From: Oceanimonas smirnovii ATCC BAA-899
GTDB lineage: Bacteria > Pseudomonadota > Gammaproteobacteria > Enterobacterales > Aeromonadaceae
DNA: 64,000 nt
Assembly: GCF_000381965.1 (NCBI RefSeq)
Contig: NZ_KB908454.1
Span: forward strand, 221,724 to 285,723
Direction: 5' to 3'
The translations under genes were made by a program, and so were the position numbers. Positions within the stretch are counted from its first letter, which is position 1; the number at the start of each line of letters is the position of its first letter. The notes beneath the pieces are model-generated. The model saw only the letters and a list, made by a program, of their open reading frames with translations. It was not told where the DNA came from and made no database searches. Below, piece by piece: positions 26,709 to 35,883 of the stretch.

Positions 26709-28573
26709 GATGCGGGCTCCTCGGGAAAATAAAGCATAAAGCTCACCGGCCAGCCGGCGTTGTTATCAAACTGAATATGACCGCCGTGGGCCTCCATAAT
26801 GCGCTGCACTATGGCCAGCCCCAGACCGCTGCCGCCGGGACGGTGGCTGACAAAAGGCCGGAACAGTCTGGCCTGCATATCGGGGGGAATGGCCGGGCCG
26901 TTGTTATGCAGCCACAGCTCGCCCGCCGACGTGCCGGCCGCCAGCACAATGCGGCCATCCGGCTGGTTGCGCACAAACGACAGGGCGTTATCCAGCAGGT
27001 TGGTCAGCACTTGCTGCAGGCGGTAAGGATCGGCAAACACCTGATAGTCATCGGGCAGCGTCAGCTCAAGCTGCACGTCTTGCCAGTCGAACTGGGGCCT
27101 GAGGCTGTGCAGCAGCGGCAGCAGCGGCACGGCTCTGGGCTGAATATGCAGCTGACCGGAATAGGCCAGCATGTCTACTATCAGCCGGTCGGCGCGTTTG
27201 AGCTGATCCTGAATCATGGCTTTGCGCTCGGCTTCCAGGCCGGCAGTGGCCATGGAAATAATATTAAGCGGGTTGCGCAGCTCATGGGCCATGGCCGCTG
27301 ACAGACCGCCCAGCTCTACCAGATGCTGCTCTGATACCCGCTTGCGCTCGGCTTCGGCCAGCTGCAGCGAGCGTTCCAGCAGGCCACAGCGGGTGGCCAG
27401 CAAGGAGCCGAACACTTCGGCGGTAAGACGCATGCCCGGTGTGACATCATCAAAGCCCTTAAGCCGGAACTGCCAGTCTTGCTTATGATGCAGGCACCAC
27501 AGCTCCAGCCCCGGGCCGGGCTCAAAGCGGGGAGCTGTGGTGAGCAGCCGCACGGTCACCGGCTGACCCATTTGCCGGGCCAGCAGCTGCTCGGCTTCCC
27601 GGGCCAGCGAGTGCCAGCTGTCGGTGTCTCTTAACTGTGCCAGCCAGGTGTCGAGCAGCTGCTCGTCAAGCCGGCTGCCCGGATAAATTAACCGCTCCAC
27701 CAGGGCACTGACCGGGCGGTACAGGGCCAGCGCCAGCATCAGCAGCAGCAACGAATACAGCCACAGCTGCCACTGCGGCACCGCCGCCAGCGCCTGCATG
27801 CCCAGCTGGCCGGCCATGGCGCTGAACAGCGCCATCAGCCCCAGCAGCAGAGCCGTCATTAAAATCCACAGCAGGGCGCGGTTGGCCCAGGCATTGACCT
27901 CCAGCATCTGATAGCGCACCACCCCGTAGACCAGCAGCAGCACATAGCTTGGCAACAGCAGCATGGGCCAGGGATACCAGTAGAGCCCCAGTGACGGAAA
28001 GATAAAACTGGTGGCCAGCAGCAGGCCCCAGGCACCAGCGGCAAACATGGCGGCAATGGAGCGGCGGCGGTTGCCCTGCTGGCGTATAAACCCCCACAGC
28101 AGCAGCGCATGGGCCAGCATGCCGATAAAAATGGTATAGCCAATGTTGAACCAGCCACTGCCGCGAAACACAAAATAATGCTCAAAGGGGCCAAAGGCGA
28201 TAATGCTGCCGCCCCCCAGCCACAGGGTGCCGAGGCTGACCAGCACGGCGGTGACATAAAGCAGACCGCGAAAGCGCGCCAGCCGGCTCAGCCAGACGCG
28301 CCGGGCCGGCCCCTGGTTAACAAAGCCAATGGCAAAGTCGAGAAAAAAGGTGGGCATGAGCGGGTTGGCCAGGATCAGCGCCATGCCGGTGGTGTACCAG
28401 CCATAAAACACCGCCACATGGCCGGCACACCAGAGCGCCATCATAACGCCAAAGCCGGCCAGGGCCTTCATGCTGCGCTGGCGGCGGGCCCGCCAGAACA
28501 GCCAGGCCGACACCAGCAGGGCACAGCCACTGGTGAGCATCATCATGAGTTCAAAGGCAAATTCCAGTGGCAT
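26705..28573 (-). CDS. Membrane sensor histidine kinase
   Basis: This is a 622-residue kinase. About seven or more membrane helices fill the N-terminal 290 residues and probably form the sensor, since no periplasmic domain of size is visible. A cytoplasmic linker with a possible GAF-like fold (about 300-400) leads to HisKA with MAHELRNPLN as the phospho-acceptor and to HATPase_c (VLTNLLDNALSFV; GSGLGLAIVQRIM). It overlaps the response-regulator gene by 4 bases. The signal is unknown. The multi-helix sensor and proximity to a quinol oxidase operon make a membrane or respiratory signal reasonable, but that is inference. Confidence 0.9.
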   Translation of the reverse strand: MPLEFAFELMMMLTSGCALLVSAWLFWRARRQRSMKALAGFGVMMALWCAGHVAVFYGWYTTGMALILANPLMPTFFLDFAIGFVNQGPARRVWLSRLARFRGLLYVTAVLVSLGTLWLGGGSIIAFGPFEHYFVFRGSGWFNIGYTIFIGMLAHALLLWGFIRQQGNRRRSIAAMFAAGAWGLLLATSFIFPSLGLYWYPWPMLLLPSYVLLLVYGVVRYQMLEVNAWANRALLWILMTALLLGLMALFSAMAGQLGMQALAAVPQWQLWLYSLLLLMLALALYRPVSALVERLIYPGSRLDEQLLDTWLAQLRDTDSWHSLAREAEQLLARQMGQPVTVRLLTTAPRFEPGPGLELWCLHHKQDWQFRLKGFDDVTPGMRLTAEVFGSLLATRCGLLERSLQLAEAERKRVSEQHLVELGGLSAAMAHELRNPLNIISMATAGLEAERKAMIQDQLKRADRLIVDMLAYSGQLHIQPRAVPLLPLLHSLRPQFDWQDVQLELTLPDDYQVFADPYRLQQVLTNLLDNALSFVRNQPDGRIVLAAGTSAGELWLHNNGPAIPPDMQARLFRPFVSHRPGGSGLGLAIVQRIMEAHGGHIQFDNNAGWPVSFMLYFPEEPAS

Positions 28574-28701
28574 AACAGCAAGTCCGGTGTAAATAAGGTT
28601 GACACTTGGGGCGCGAAAAACTGTAAACCTTGTTGTCGGTTAATACAAATTTTGCGCGCTTTTTTGACTCAGAACAAGGAGAGGCTGAGTTGCTGAGGGA
28701 G

Positions 28702-28717
28702 TGGCATGGTTTGTGCT
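28702..28717 (+). promoter_or_regulatory. Sigma-54 (-24/-12) promoter of the bd-oxidase operon
   Basis: TGGCATGGTTTGTGCT fits the RpoN consensus TGGCAYRN4TTGCW with one mismatch and correct GG-GC spacing. Transcription would start near 28728, about 29 bases before the first ATG at 28757. Inverted repeats just upstream (ACTCAG at 28667-28672 with CTGAGT at 28685-28690; CCTTGTT at 28628-28634 with AACAAGG at 28673-28679) could be activator sites but may be chance. Confidence 0.72.
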
Positions 28718-28756
28718 AGTTAAGGGTAACCAGACTAACGAGTGAGCAATATAACC

Positions 28757-28855
28757 ATGAACCTGATCACCCTGATAATGGAATTTTCCGCTATTGTTAT
28801 CGTTCTTCTTATGGCGGGCCTGCCTGCACTGGTTCGCCGCCAGCTGGTCCGATAA
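28757..28855 (+). CDS. Small single-helix membrane protein preceding cioA
   Basis: A 32-residue ORF starts 29 bases after the predicted transcription start and ends directly at the GGAGG ribosome site of the oxidase subunit I gene. It has one hydrophobic helix (about residues 3-25, from LITLIMEFSAIVIVLL) and a basic C-terminal tail (RRQLVR), consistent with an inner-membrane microprotein with its tail in the cytoplasm. Small single-helix subunits (CydX, CydH, CydS) are known in bd oxidases, but usually encoded downstream or elsewhere. I do not recognise this one as any of them. It may be an accessory subunit or a leader peptide tuning cioA translation. Confidence 0.55.
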   Translation: MNLITLIMEFSAIVIVLLMAGLPALVRRQLVR

Positions 28856-28864
28856 GGAGGATCC

Positions 28865-30271
28865 ATGGAGCTTGATGCCGCCATACTGTCGCGAATACAG
28901 TTCGCGTTTACTGTCAGTTTTCACATTATTTTTCCTGCCATTACCATTGGTCTGGCCACGGCCATTGCCATCTGGGAAGGGCTCTGGCTGAAAACCCGCA
29001 ATCCGGTTTACTTTCAATTAGCCAAGTTCTGGATTAAACCCTTTGCCATCACCTTTGGCATGGGGGTGGTAAGCGGCATAGTGCTGTCTTATGAATTCGG
29101 GACCAACTTTTCCCGCTTCTCCGAAATTACCGGTGCCGTGCTGGGGCCGTTAATGGCTTATGAAGTGCTGACCGCCTTCTTTCTGGAAGCGGGGTTTCTC
29201 GGTATTATGCTGTTTGGCTGGCAGCGGGTAGGGGAAAAACTGCACTTTTTTGCCACCTGTGTGGTAGCGGTGGGCACCTGGATCTCGGCCTTCTGGATTA
29301 TTGTGGCCAACTCCTGGATGCAGACGCCGGCCGGCTATGAGCTGGTAGATGGTCGTTTTGAGGTGGCCAGCTGGATGGAGGTGATTTTTAACCCGTCCAT
29401 GCCTTACCGGCTGTCTCATATGCTGCTGGCATCCATGCTGACCGCCACTTTTGTGATTGGTGGTGTCAGTGCCTGGTATCTGTTTAAAAAGCGGGATCTG
29501 GCCTTTGGCCGCAAGGGCCTGTCCATGGCGCTGTGGGCGGCGCTGCTGCTGGCTCCGGTGCAGGCGGTGGTGGGTGATTTTCACGGTTTGAATGTAAAAG
29601 AGCATCAGCCCATTAAACTGGCGGCCATGGAGGGCATCTGGCCCGAGACCGAAACCGGCGCGCCCTTGCTGCTGTTTGCCTGGCCCGATATGGAAGCCGA
29701 GACCAACCACTTTGAGATTAAAATTCCCAAGCTGGCGTCCTTGATCCTCACTCATGATGCCGACGGCGAGCTGCAGGGGCTCAAGTCGGTGGCCGCCGAA
29801 GACAGACCCCATGTGCCGCTGGTGTTCTTTTCGTTCCGCATTATGGTGGGGCTGGGTGTGCTGATGATAGTGGCCGCCTTGTGGGGCCTGTGGCTGCGCC
29901 GCAGCAATGGCAACTTTCAGAGCCGGCCCTTTCAGTGGCTGATGATGCTGATGATTCCCTCTGGCGTGATTTCTACCCTGGCCGGCTGGTATGTGGCCGA
30001 GGTGGGCCGTCAGCCCTGGCTGGTGCATGGTCTGGTGCGCACCATGGATGTGGTGTCGCCGTTGCCGCCGGAGCGTATTCTGTTCTCGCTGACCCTGTTT
30101 GTATTGACCTACAGCCTGCTGTTTTGCGTGTATCTCTATTTTATGGCCAAGCTGATACGCAAGGGGCCGCCGGATATGGCGCGCCTGGAGCAGCACATGA
30201 TAGGCGTAAATGCCCCCGGCTTTGCCCTGGAGTGGGTGAAGAAACTGCAACGTGACGTGGTGGAGAACTGA
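28865..30271 (+). CDS. cioA: Cyanide-insensitive-type cytochrome bd quinol oxidase subunit I
   Basis: This is a 468-residue polytopic haem protein that oxidises ubiquinol and reduces oxygen to water without proton pumping. His20 in [10 protein letters not shown] is the expected haem ligand. The short Q-loop (overall length below 480) and the [15 protein letters not shown] motif in place of the CydA long-loop version place it in the CioA subgroup. A strong GGAGG ribosome site lies 4 bases before the ATG. It is second in an operon of four ORFs behind a sigma-54 promoter. Confidence 0.94.
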   Translation: MELDAAILSRIQFAFTVSFHIIFPAITIGLATAIAIWEGLWLKTRNPVYFQLAKFWIKPFAITFGMGVVSGIVLSYEFGTNFSRFSEITGAVLGPLMAYEVLTAFFLEAGFLGIMLFGWQRVGEKLHFFATCVVAVGTWISAFWIIVANSWMQTPAGYELVDGRFEVASWMEVIFNPSMPYRLSHMLLASMLTATFVIGGVSAWYLFKKRDLAFGRKGLSMALWAALLLAPVQAVVGDFHGLNVKEHQPIKLAAMEGIWPETETGAPLLLFAWPDMEAETNHFEIKIPKLASLILTHDADGELQGLKSVAAEDRPHVPLVFFSFRIMVGLGVLMIVAALWGLWLRRSNGNFQSRPFQWLMMLMIPSGVISTLAGWYVAEVGRQPWLVHGLVRTMDVVSPLPPERILFSLTLFVLTYSLLFCVYLYFMAKLIRKGPPDMARLEQHMIGVNAPGFALEWVKKLQRDVVEN

Positions 30272-30272
30272 T

Positions 30273-31268
30273 ATGGATCTGGCGCTGTTTTATTATTTGC
30301 TGCTGGGCTTTGCCGTACTCATGTATGTGGTGCTGGACGGCTTTGATCTGGGCCTGGGCATTGTGTATCCCTGGTTTCGCAGCGAAAACGAGCGGGATCA
30401 TATGATGCGCTCTATTTCCCATGTGTGGGACGGTAACGAAACCTGGCTGGTATTTGGCGGTGTGGTGCTGTTTGCGGCTTTTCCCGCCGCTTATGCGGGG
30501 GTGCTGTCTACCTTGTATACCCCCATTATTATTATGCTGATTGGCCTGATATTTCGTGGGGTGGCCTTTGAGTACCGCTTTAAATCCAACCGCTCCAAGC
30601 CCTGGTGGGACAAGTCGTTCTGGCTGGGCTCTACGGTAGCCACCTTTTGTCAGGGGGCCATTCTGGGCTCTGTGGTGCAGGGCGTAGACGCCGCACCCGC
30701 CGAGCTGAGCGCCCTGGCCTGGCTCAGCCCGTTCAGCATTTTTACCGGTTTTGCACTGATGGTGGCTTATGCGCTGCTGGCCTGTTGTTATCTGGTGCTG
30801 AAAAGCCGCGGGCAAATGCTGGCCCGGGCGGCGCATCTGGGACGCAGGCTGGTGATCATGATTATGGCCATACTGCTGGTGCTGAGCCTGTGGATGGTGC
30901 TGGCCAACGAGGAAGTGAGCGCTCGCTGGTTTGACGGCCTTAACCTGTTGTGGCTGTCTCCGCTGCCGCTGCTGAGTGCGCTGCTGGGTGTGCTGCTGTA
31001 CCGGGATCTTGACGGTAAACCCCATGAAACCCGGCCGTTCTGGCTGGCCTGCGGCCTGTTTGTGATGGGCTTTGCGGGGCTGGTGGTGAGCCTGTTCCCT
31101 TATCTTATTCCCCATCAGCTGACCTTTGCCCAGGCCAGTGCGCCTGATACCAGCCTTAAGTTCCTGCTGCCGGGGGTGCTTATTTTTCTGCCGCTGATCT
31201 GTGCCTATACCCTGTGGGGTTACCGCATCTTCTCGGGCAAGGTAGAAGACTTTGAGGAAGGTTACTGA
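30273..31268 (+). CDS. cioB: Cyanide-insensitive-type cytochrome bd quinol oxidase subunit II
   Basis: This is a 331-residue membrane subunit with about eight or nine helices, containing the hallmark YVVLDGFDLGLGIVYPW near residue 20 and WDGNETWLVFGG near 50. It pairs with subunit I in the bd oxidase. The ATG at 30273 was preferred to the in-frame start at 30252, which lies inside cioA. It is 1 base after the cioA stop, with a GGAG ribosome site. The stop overlaps the start of the small ORF downstream. Confidence 0.94.
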   Translation: MDLALFYYLLLGFAVLMYVVLDGFDLGLGIVYPWFRSENERDHMMRSISHVWDGNETWLVFGGVVLFAAFPAAYAGVLSTLYTPIIIMLIGLIFRGVAFEYRFKSNRSKPWWDKSFWLGSTVATFCQGAILGSVVQGVDAAPAELSALAWLSPFSIFTGFALMVAYALLACCYLVLKSRGQMLARAAHLGRRLVIMIMAILLVLSLWMVLANEEVSARWFDGLNLLWLSPLPLLSALLGVLLYRDLDGKPHETRPFWLACGLFVMGFAGLVVSLFPYLIPHQLTFAQASAPDTSLKFLLPGVLIFLPLICAYTLWGYRIFSGKVEDFEEGY

Positions 31269-31372
31269 TGGCCGGCAAGAAAAGCTGGCTGTGGTTTGCC
31301 GGCCTTTATCTTGCCGGGGTGGCAGTGCTTACTGTGGTGGGCATGGCCCTGAGGTGGCTGCTGGGAATCTAG
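31268..31372 (+). CDS. DUF2474-like small bd-oxidase subunit
   Basis: This is a 34-residue single-helix protein (WLWFAGLYLAGVAVLTVVGMA) whose ATG overlaps the cioB stop (TGATG). DUF2474/CydX-type peptides of this size and position are accessory subunits that stabilise the oxidase haem site. Composition and placement match well, though the sequence is too short for certainty. Confidence 0.75.
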   Translation: MAGKKSWLWFAGLYLAGVAVLTVVGMALRWLLGI

Positions 31373-31389
31373 CCGGCACTGAGCATAAC

Positions 31390-31417
31390 AAACGACCCGT
31401 ACGGGTCGTTTTTGTTT
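31390..31417 (+). terminator. Rho-independent terminator of the cio operon
   Basis: A perfect 22-base palindrome (AAACGACCCGT / ACGGGTCGTTT) is followed by a T-rich tract, 17 bases after the last stop codon. Confidence 0.88.
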
Positions 31418-31481
31418 GGGGCGCAGGTTAAGATGCACTCACTATTATGTGCCTGCAAGAAGTCAGCCCGGGATATCAAAC

Positions 31482-34118
31482 ATGAACCATAAAGCCCCCC
31501 TGCCCGCGAATGAACTGCACCGGCTCGACAGTCTGCATCAGTTGCATTTGCTTGATACGCCGCCGGATCCTGAATTTGAACAGCTGGTAGAGCTGGCCTG
31601 TCTGTGCCTTGACACCCCCATGGCGGTGGTGTCGCTGCTGGATGAAAAACGCCAGTGGTTTCGTGCTCGCCGCGGGCTGGCGCTGCAGGAAACTCCCCGT
31701 GATATTGCTTTTTGCAACTGGGTGGTGTCTGGCGGCACCGCCCTGACCGTGACCGATGCTACCCGGGATGTACGTTTTGCCGGTAACCCTCTGGTAACCG
31801 GTGAGCCCGGACTGCGTTTTTATGCGGGCGTGCCGCTCTATCTTGAAGAGGGGCTGGTGGTGGGGGTGCTGGCGGTGCTGGATACCCGGCCCCGTGAGCT
31901 GAGCGTGAATGAGCAGCATCAGCTGGAATTGCTTGCCGGCCAGGCCCGGGCTTTGCTGCGCCTGAGCTGGAAGCGGCAACGGCTGCAGCAGCAAGGGCAG
32001 CTCAGTGCCAGCCGGCTGGCCCGTTATCAGGCGGTTATTCAGGGAGCGGCGGCAGGCATAGTGCGCATCGACGGCAGCGGCCGGATTCAGGAAATTAATG
32101 ACTATGCCCTGAGTATGCTTGGTTATCAGCGCCATGAGCTGCTGGGGCAGAATGTCAGCCGGCTGATGCCGGCACAGTGGGCGGAACATCACGGGCAATA
32201 TCTGCGTCACTACATTGACGGCGGAGAGGCAAGGGTGATTGGCAAGGGCCGTAAGGTAGCAGCGCTGCACCGGAACGGCCATCAGGTGCCGGTGCATCTG
32301 GCGGTGGGCGAGTCGCGCCCCGATGAACATAATGAGCCTGAATTTATCGGCATTCTGACCGATCTCAGTGAGATGCAGCAGGCCGAGCTGCGTGAGCAGC
32401 AGTCAGCCTTGCTGCTGGAGCGACAGCAGCGTTTGCTGAGTGTGCTGCACAAGGGGCTGACCGATTATCATGCGCTGATGTCGGGCAACCGTCTGTGGGC
32501 CTTTTTACAGGAAGCGCTGCGGGATCTTACCGGCAGTGAATATTCTCTTATCGGTGAGGTGCTGACGGCGGAAAACGCGCCGGCGCTGAAGGTGCACGCC
32601 ATTACTGACTTATCCTGGAGTGAGGAGTCCCGCCAGCTGATGCTCAAGCTGCAGGCCGGAGAAATACTGCTGACCAATCCTCACAGTATGCTCGGCCAGG
32701 TGTTTGCCGGCGGCAAAACCGTGCTCAGCAACCGCATGAATGACGATGAGCGCCGGGGCGGTTTTCCGCCCGGGCATCCGCCTCTGCACAACTATCTGGG
32801 CGTGCCCATTTTTAATGAGGGTGAAGTGATTGGCATGTTTGCCATTGCCAATGGCCGCGCCGATTACAGCCGGGAGCTGGTGGCCTGGCTGGAGCCCTTT
32901 ACCTCGACCTGTGCACTGCTGATCAACCTTTACCGTCAGCTTAACGAGCGGGAAGCCGTCACCGAGCAGTTGCGGCAGGCCCGGGATGAAGCCGAGCGTG
33001 CCAGCCGGGCCAAGACCGAATTTTTGTCGTCCATGAGTCATGAGCTGCGCACACCGCTAAATGCCATTATGGGCTTTGCCCAGCTGCTGCAGAATAACCG
33101 GCGGGCACCACTGGCAGAACGTCAGCTGCGTCAGGTGGAGCAGATTTATAAAAGCGGCAACCACTTGCTGAAGCTGATTAATGAGGTGCTTGATCTGGCG
33201 CGTATTGAAGCCGGCCGCATTGATATGTCGTTTGAGCCCATCGACATGGCGGATGTGGTGCGGGAGGTGTGCGACATTCTCTCTCCGGTGGCCCGGCAGC
33301 ATCATGTTCAGCTGCTGGCGCAGACCGCCCGCTGCTGCACTGTGACCGCCGATTACACCCGGCTCAAACAGGTACTGATTAACCTTATTTCCAACGCCAT
33401 TAAATATAACCGCCCGCAGGGGCAGGTGCATATCGGCTGTCATGCAGAGCAGCAACAGCTGCGTATTTCGGTACGGGATACCGGCCCGGGCATTGCTGCA
33501 GACAAGCTGGATCAGCTGTTTCAGCCTTTTAACCGGCTGGGGGCCGAGAATGGCGTGATTGAAGGAACCGGTGTCGGCCTGGCCCTGACCAAAAGCATTA
33601 TTGAACAGATGCAGGGAAAGATAGGAGTGAACAGTGTGCCGGGGCAGGGATGCGAGTTCTGGTTCTGCCTGCCGCTGGCCGGGCCGGCGCAGCCAAAGCC
33701 GGCTGCCGCTGTGCTGCCCGGTGGTGAAGCGGCGGCCACCACGCTTAGACGGGTGCTGTATGTGGAAGATAATCCGGCTAATCAGCGGCTGCTGTGCGAT
33801 TTTTTTGAGGATCTCGACGGCTTTGAGCTGGTCTGTGTGCATTCAGCCGAGCTGGCGTTTGAAATGGCCTGTGCCAGCCCGCCGGATCTGATCCTGATGG
33901 ATATTCATTTGCCGGGCATGAACGGCATTGATGCCACCCGGTTGCTGGGGCGTCATCCGCGTACCCGTGCTGTGCCGGTGGTGGCGTTGTCTGCCAACGC
34001 CATGCCGGCACAAGTGCGTCAGGCAAATCAGGCCGGTTTCAGGGAGTATCTTACCAAGCCGGTGGACATGGCCCGGTTGCTGACCCTGCTGACTGAACTG
34101 ACCGGAGAGCATTCATGA
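31482..34118 (+). CDS. Hybrid histidine kinase (GAF-PAS-GAF-HisKA-HATPase-REC)
   Basis: This is an 878-residue soluble hybrid kinase. Domains in order: GAF (about 25-165), PAS (about 185-310), a second GAF (about 345-490), HisKA with His520 in MSHELRTPLN, HATPase_c (about 630-745; NLISNAIKYN, GTGVGLALTKSI) and a C-terminal receiver with Asp807 (LMDIHLPGM). No membrane helix or signal peptide is visible, so it senses a cytoplasmic cue. The ATG at 31482 is preferred to an in-frame start at 31416 inside the terminator region. It overlaps the following REC-EAL gene by 4 bases, so its output is probably c-di-GMP breakdown. Confidence 0.92.
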   Translation: MNHKAPLPANELHRLDSLHQLHLLDTPPDPEFEQLVELACLCLDTPMAVVSLLDEKRQWFRARRGLALQETPRDIAFCNWVVSGGTALTVTDATRDVRFAGNPLVTGEPGLRFYAGVPLYLEEGLVVGVLAVLDTRPRELSVNEQHQLELLAGQARALLRLSWKRQRLQQQGQLSASRLARYQAVIQGAAAGIVRIDGSGRIQEINDYALSMLGYQRHELLGQNVSRLMPAQWAEHHGQYLRHYIDGGEARVIGKGRKVAALHRNGHQVPVHLAVGESRPDEHNEPEFIGILTDLSEMQQAELREQQSALLLERQQRLLSVLHKGLTDYHALMSGNRLWAFLQEALRDLTGSEYSLIGEVLTAENAPALKVHAITDLSWSEESRQLMLKLQAGEILLTNPHSMLGQVFAGGKTVLSNRMNDDERRGGFPPGHPPLHNYLGVPIFNEGEVIGMFAIANGRADYSRELVAWLEPFTSTCALLINLYRQLNEREAVTEQLRQARDEAERASRAKTEFLSSMSHELRTPLNAIMGFAQLLQNNRRAPLAERQLRQVEQIYKSGNHLLKLINEVLDLARIEAGRIDMSFEPIDMADVVREVCDILSPVARQHHVQLLAQTARCCTVTADYTRLKQVLINLISNAIKYNRPQGQVHIGCHAEQQQLRISVRDTGPGIAADKLDQLFQPFNRLGAENGVIEGTGVGLALTKSIIEQMQGKIGVNSVPGQGCEFWFCLPLAGPAQPKPAAAVLPGGEAAATTLRRVLYVEDNPANQRLLCDFFEDLDGFELVCVHSAELAFEMACASPPDLILMDIHLPGMNGIDATRLLGRHPRTRAVPVVALSANAMPAQVRQANQAGFREYLTKPVDMARLLTLLTELTGEHS

Positions 34119-35857
34119 CTGCTGCTGCTCCCGAGCATGGCGATGCTCATATTCTGGTGCTTGATGACAACCCGGTAAACGTTGAGCTGCTGCTGTGTCT
34201 GCTGGAAGATGAAGGCTACCGTCAGGTGCGTGGTGAAACGGATCCGCGCCGGCTGGCCCAGCTCATGAAGCAGCAGACGGTAGATCTGCTGTTGCTGGAT
34301 ATTCGTATGCCACACCTGAACGGCTATCAGATACTGGAATGGCTGCACAGTGAATGGGGCGAGCGGGCACCGCCGGTGATTGTGCTCAGTGCCCAGACCG
34401 ATGCTCAGACCCGGCTGCAGGCGCTGGGCCTGGGCGCGCGGGATTTTCTGAACAAGCCGTTTGATCATCCTGAGGTGATGCAGCGCATTCGTAATACCCT
34501 GGAGTCTCATTTTTTGTTGCGTGAGCGCAGCGTCAGAGCGGCCTGTCTGGAAGACGAGGTGCGTCAGCGCACCAGTGAGCTGCACCGGCAGGCGATCAGC
34601 GATCCGGTTACCGGCCGGCTGAACCGGCGTGGTTTGCTGGAGCAGCTGCAGCGACGGGACGGGCATGATGTGGTGCTGTATTTTGTGGCCCTTGACGGCC
34701 TGGATGATATTGCCCGGCTGCACGGTTTGCGTGTGGCAGAAACTCTGAGCCGGGCACTGAGTGCCCGTTTGCAGGCATTGCTGAGCGGGCCGGAGTGGGT
34801 GTTTGGCCCCTGGAGCAGCAGCGAGTGGCTGGTGCTTGGCTTTGATGCGCCTGACAGCGCCGCTATTGCTCATCATGCCGGTGCCCTGCTGCACAGCCTT
34901 GCTCAGGGGGTGGAAGTAGAGCAGTTGCTGCTGCATCTGGATTGCCGGCTTGGCGTCAGTCACAGCGCCATGGTTTACGACAGTGCCGAGCATTTGATCC
35001 GGCAGGCAGCCATTGCGCTGCCGCAAAAGGCCGGTGAGTGGCAGTGTTTTGAGCCTGCGCTGGAGCAGCGGCTGCTGATCCTGAGCCGTTATCGTCAGGC
35101 CATGCGCACGGCTGCTGAGCAGGGTGAGCTGTTTTTGTTATATCAGCCCAAGGTCGCGCTGCATGATGAGCGTGTGGTCGGGGCCGAGGCCCTGTTACGC
35201 TGGATCAGCCCCGAATTTGGTTTTGTTTCGCCGGCCGATTTTATTCCCATTGCCGAGAGCAGCGGTGATATTTTGCGGCTGGGCGACTGGGTGATTGATA
35301 CTGCCATCACACAGCTTGAGCAGTGGCTGGATCAGGGGGTGGTGCCGCCGGACTTTCGCGTGGCGGTCAACGTGGCTGCGCTGCAACTGATGCAGCCGGG
35401 CTTTGCCGACAGCCTGATCTCTCGCCTTGCCAAAAGCCGGCTGCCCCCGGCCGCAATAGAAATTGAAGTGACCGAGTCGGGGCTGATGCAGAATATGGAG
35501 CTGGCGCTGATACAGCTTAATCAGCTGGCGGCGGCAGGCATAGGCATTGCCATTGATGATTTTGGTACCGGTTATTCGTCTCTGGCTTACCTTAAGACCA
35601 TGCCGGTGTCGGTACTGAAAATAGACCGGGCCTTTGTGGATGGTATGGACCGCGATTCACAGGTTCGCGGCCTGGCTCAGGCAGTGATCCAGATGGCCCG
35701 TATTCTGGGCTGCCAGACAGTGGCAGAAGGGGCGGAGCGCCCCGAGCATATCGCGTTGCTGAAAGCCATGGGGTGTACCCTGGTGCAGGGCTACTGGTAT
35801 TCACCCCCGCTTAAACCCGACGCCTTTATTGAGTATTGCCAGAGCCAGAACGGGTAA
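34115..35857 (+). CDS. Response regulator with degenerate GGDEF and intact EAL (c-di-GMP phosphodiesterase)
   Basis: This is a 580-residue protein. A receiver (about 5-125) has phospho-acceptor Asp62. A GGDEF-like domain (about 160-310) has the catalytic loop replaced by GPWSSSEWLVL, so it cannot make c-di-GMP. The EAL domain (about 330-575) keeps the catalytic signature: EALLRW, the Asn of VNVAAL, EVTES, DDFGTGYSS, LKID and AEGAE. It should hydrolyse c-di-GMP under phosphorelay control from the hybrid kinase with which it is translationally coupled. A lap adhesin system regulated by c-di-GMP lies about 17 kb downstream, but a direct link is not shown. Confidence 0.93.
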   Translation: MTAAAPEHGDAHILVLDDNPVNVELLLCLLEDEGYRQVRGETDPRRLAQLMKQQTVDLLLLDIRMPHLNGYQILEWLHSEWGERAPPVIVLSAQTDAQTRLQALGLGARDFLNKPFDHPEVMQRIRNTLESHFLLRERSVRAACLEDEVRQRTSELHRQAISDPVTGRLNRRGLLEQLQRRDGHDVVLYFVALDGLDDIARLHGLRVAETLSRALSARLQALLSGPEWVFGPWSSSEWLVLGFDAPDSAAIAHHAGALLHSLAQGVEVEQLLLHLDCRLGVSHSAMVYDSAEHLIRQAAIALPQKAGEWQCFEPALEQRLLILSRYRQAMRTAAEQGELFLLYQPKVALHDERVVGAEALLRWISPEFGFVSPADFIPIAESSGDILRLGDWVIDTAITQLEQWLDQGVVPPDFRVAVNVAALQLMQPGFADSLISRLAKSRLPPAAIEIEVTESGLMQNMELALIQLNQLAAAGIGIAIDDFGTGYSSLAYLKTMPVSVLKIDRAFVDGMDRDSQVRGLAQAVIQMARILGCQTVAEGAERPEHIALLKAMGCTLVQGYWYSPPLKPDAFIEYCQSQNG

Positions 35858-35883
35858 AAAGGCGACAGGCTTTCAGCTCAGCG

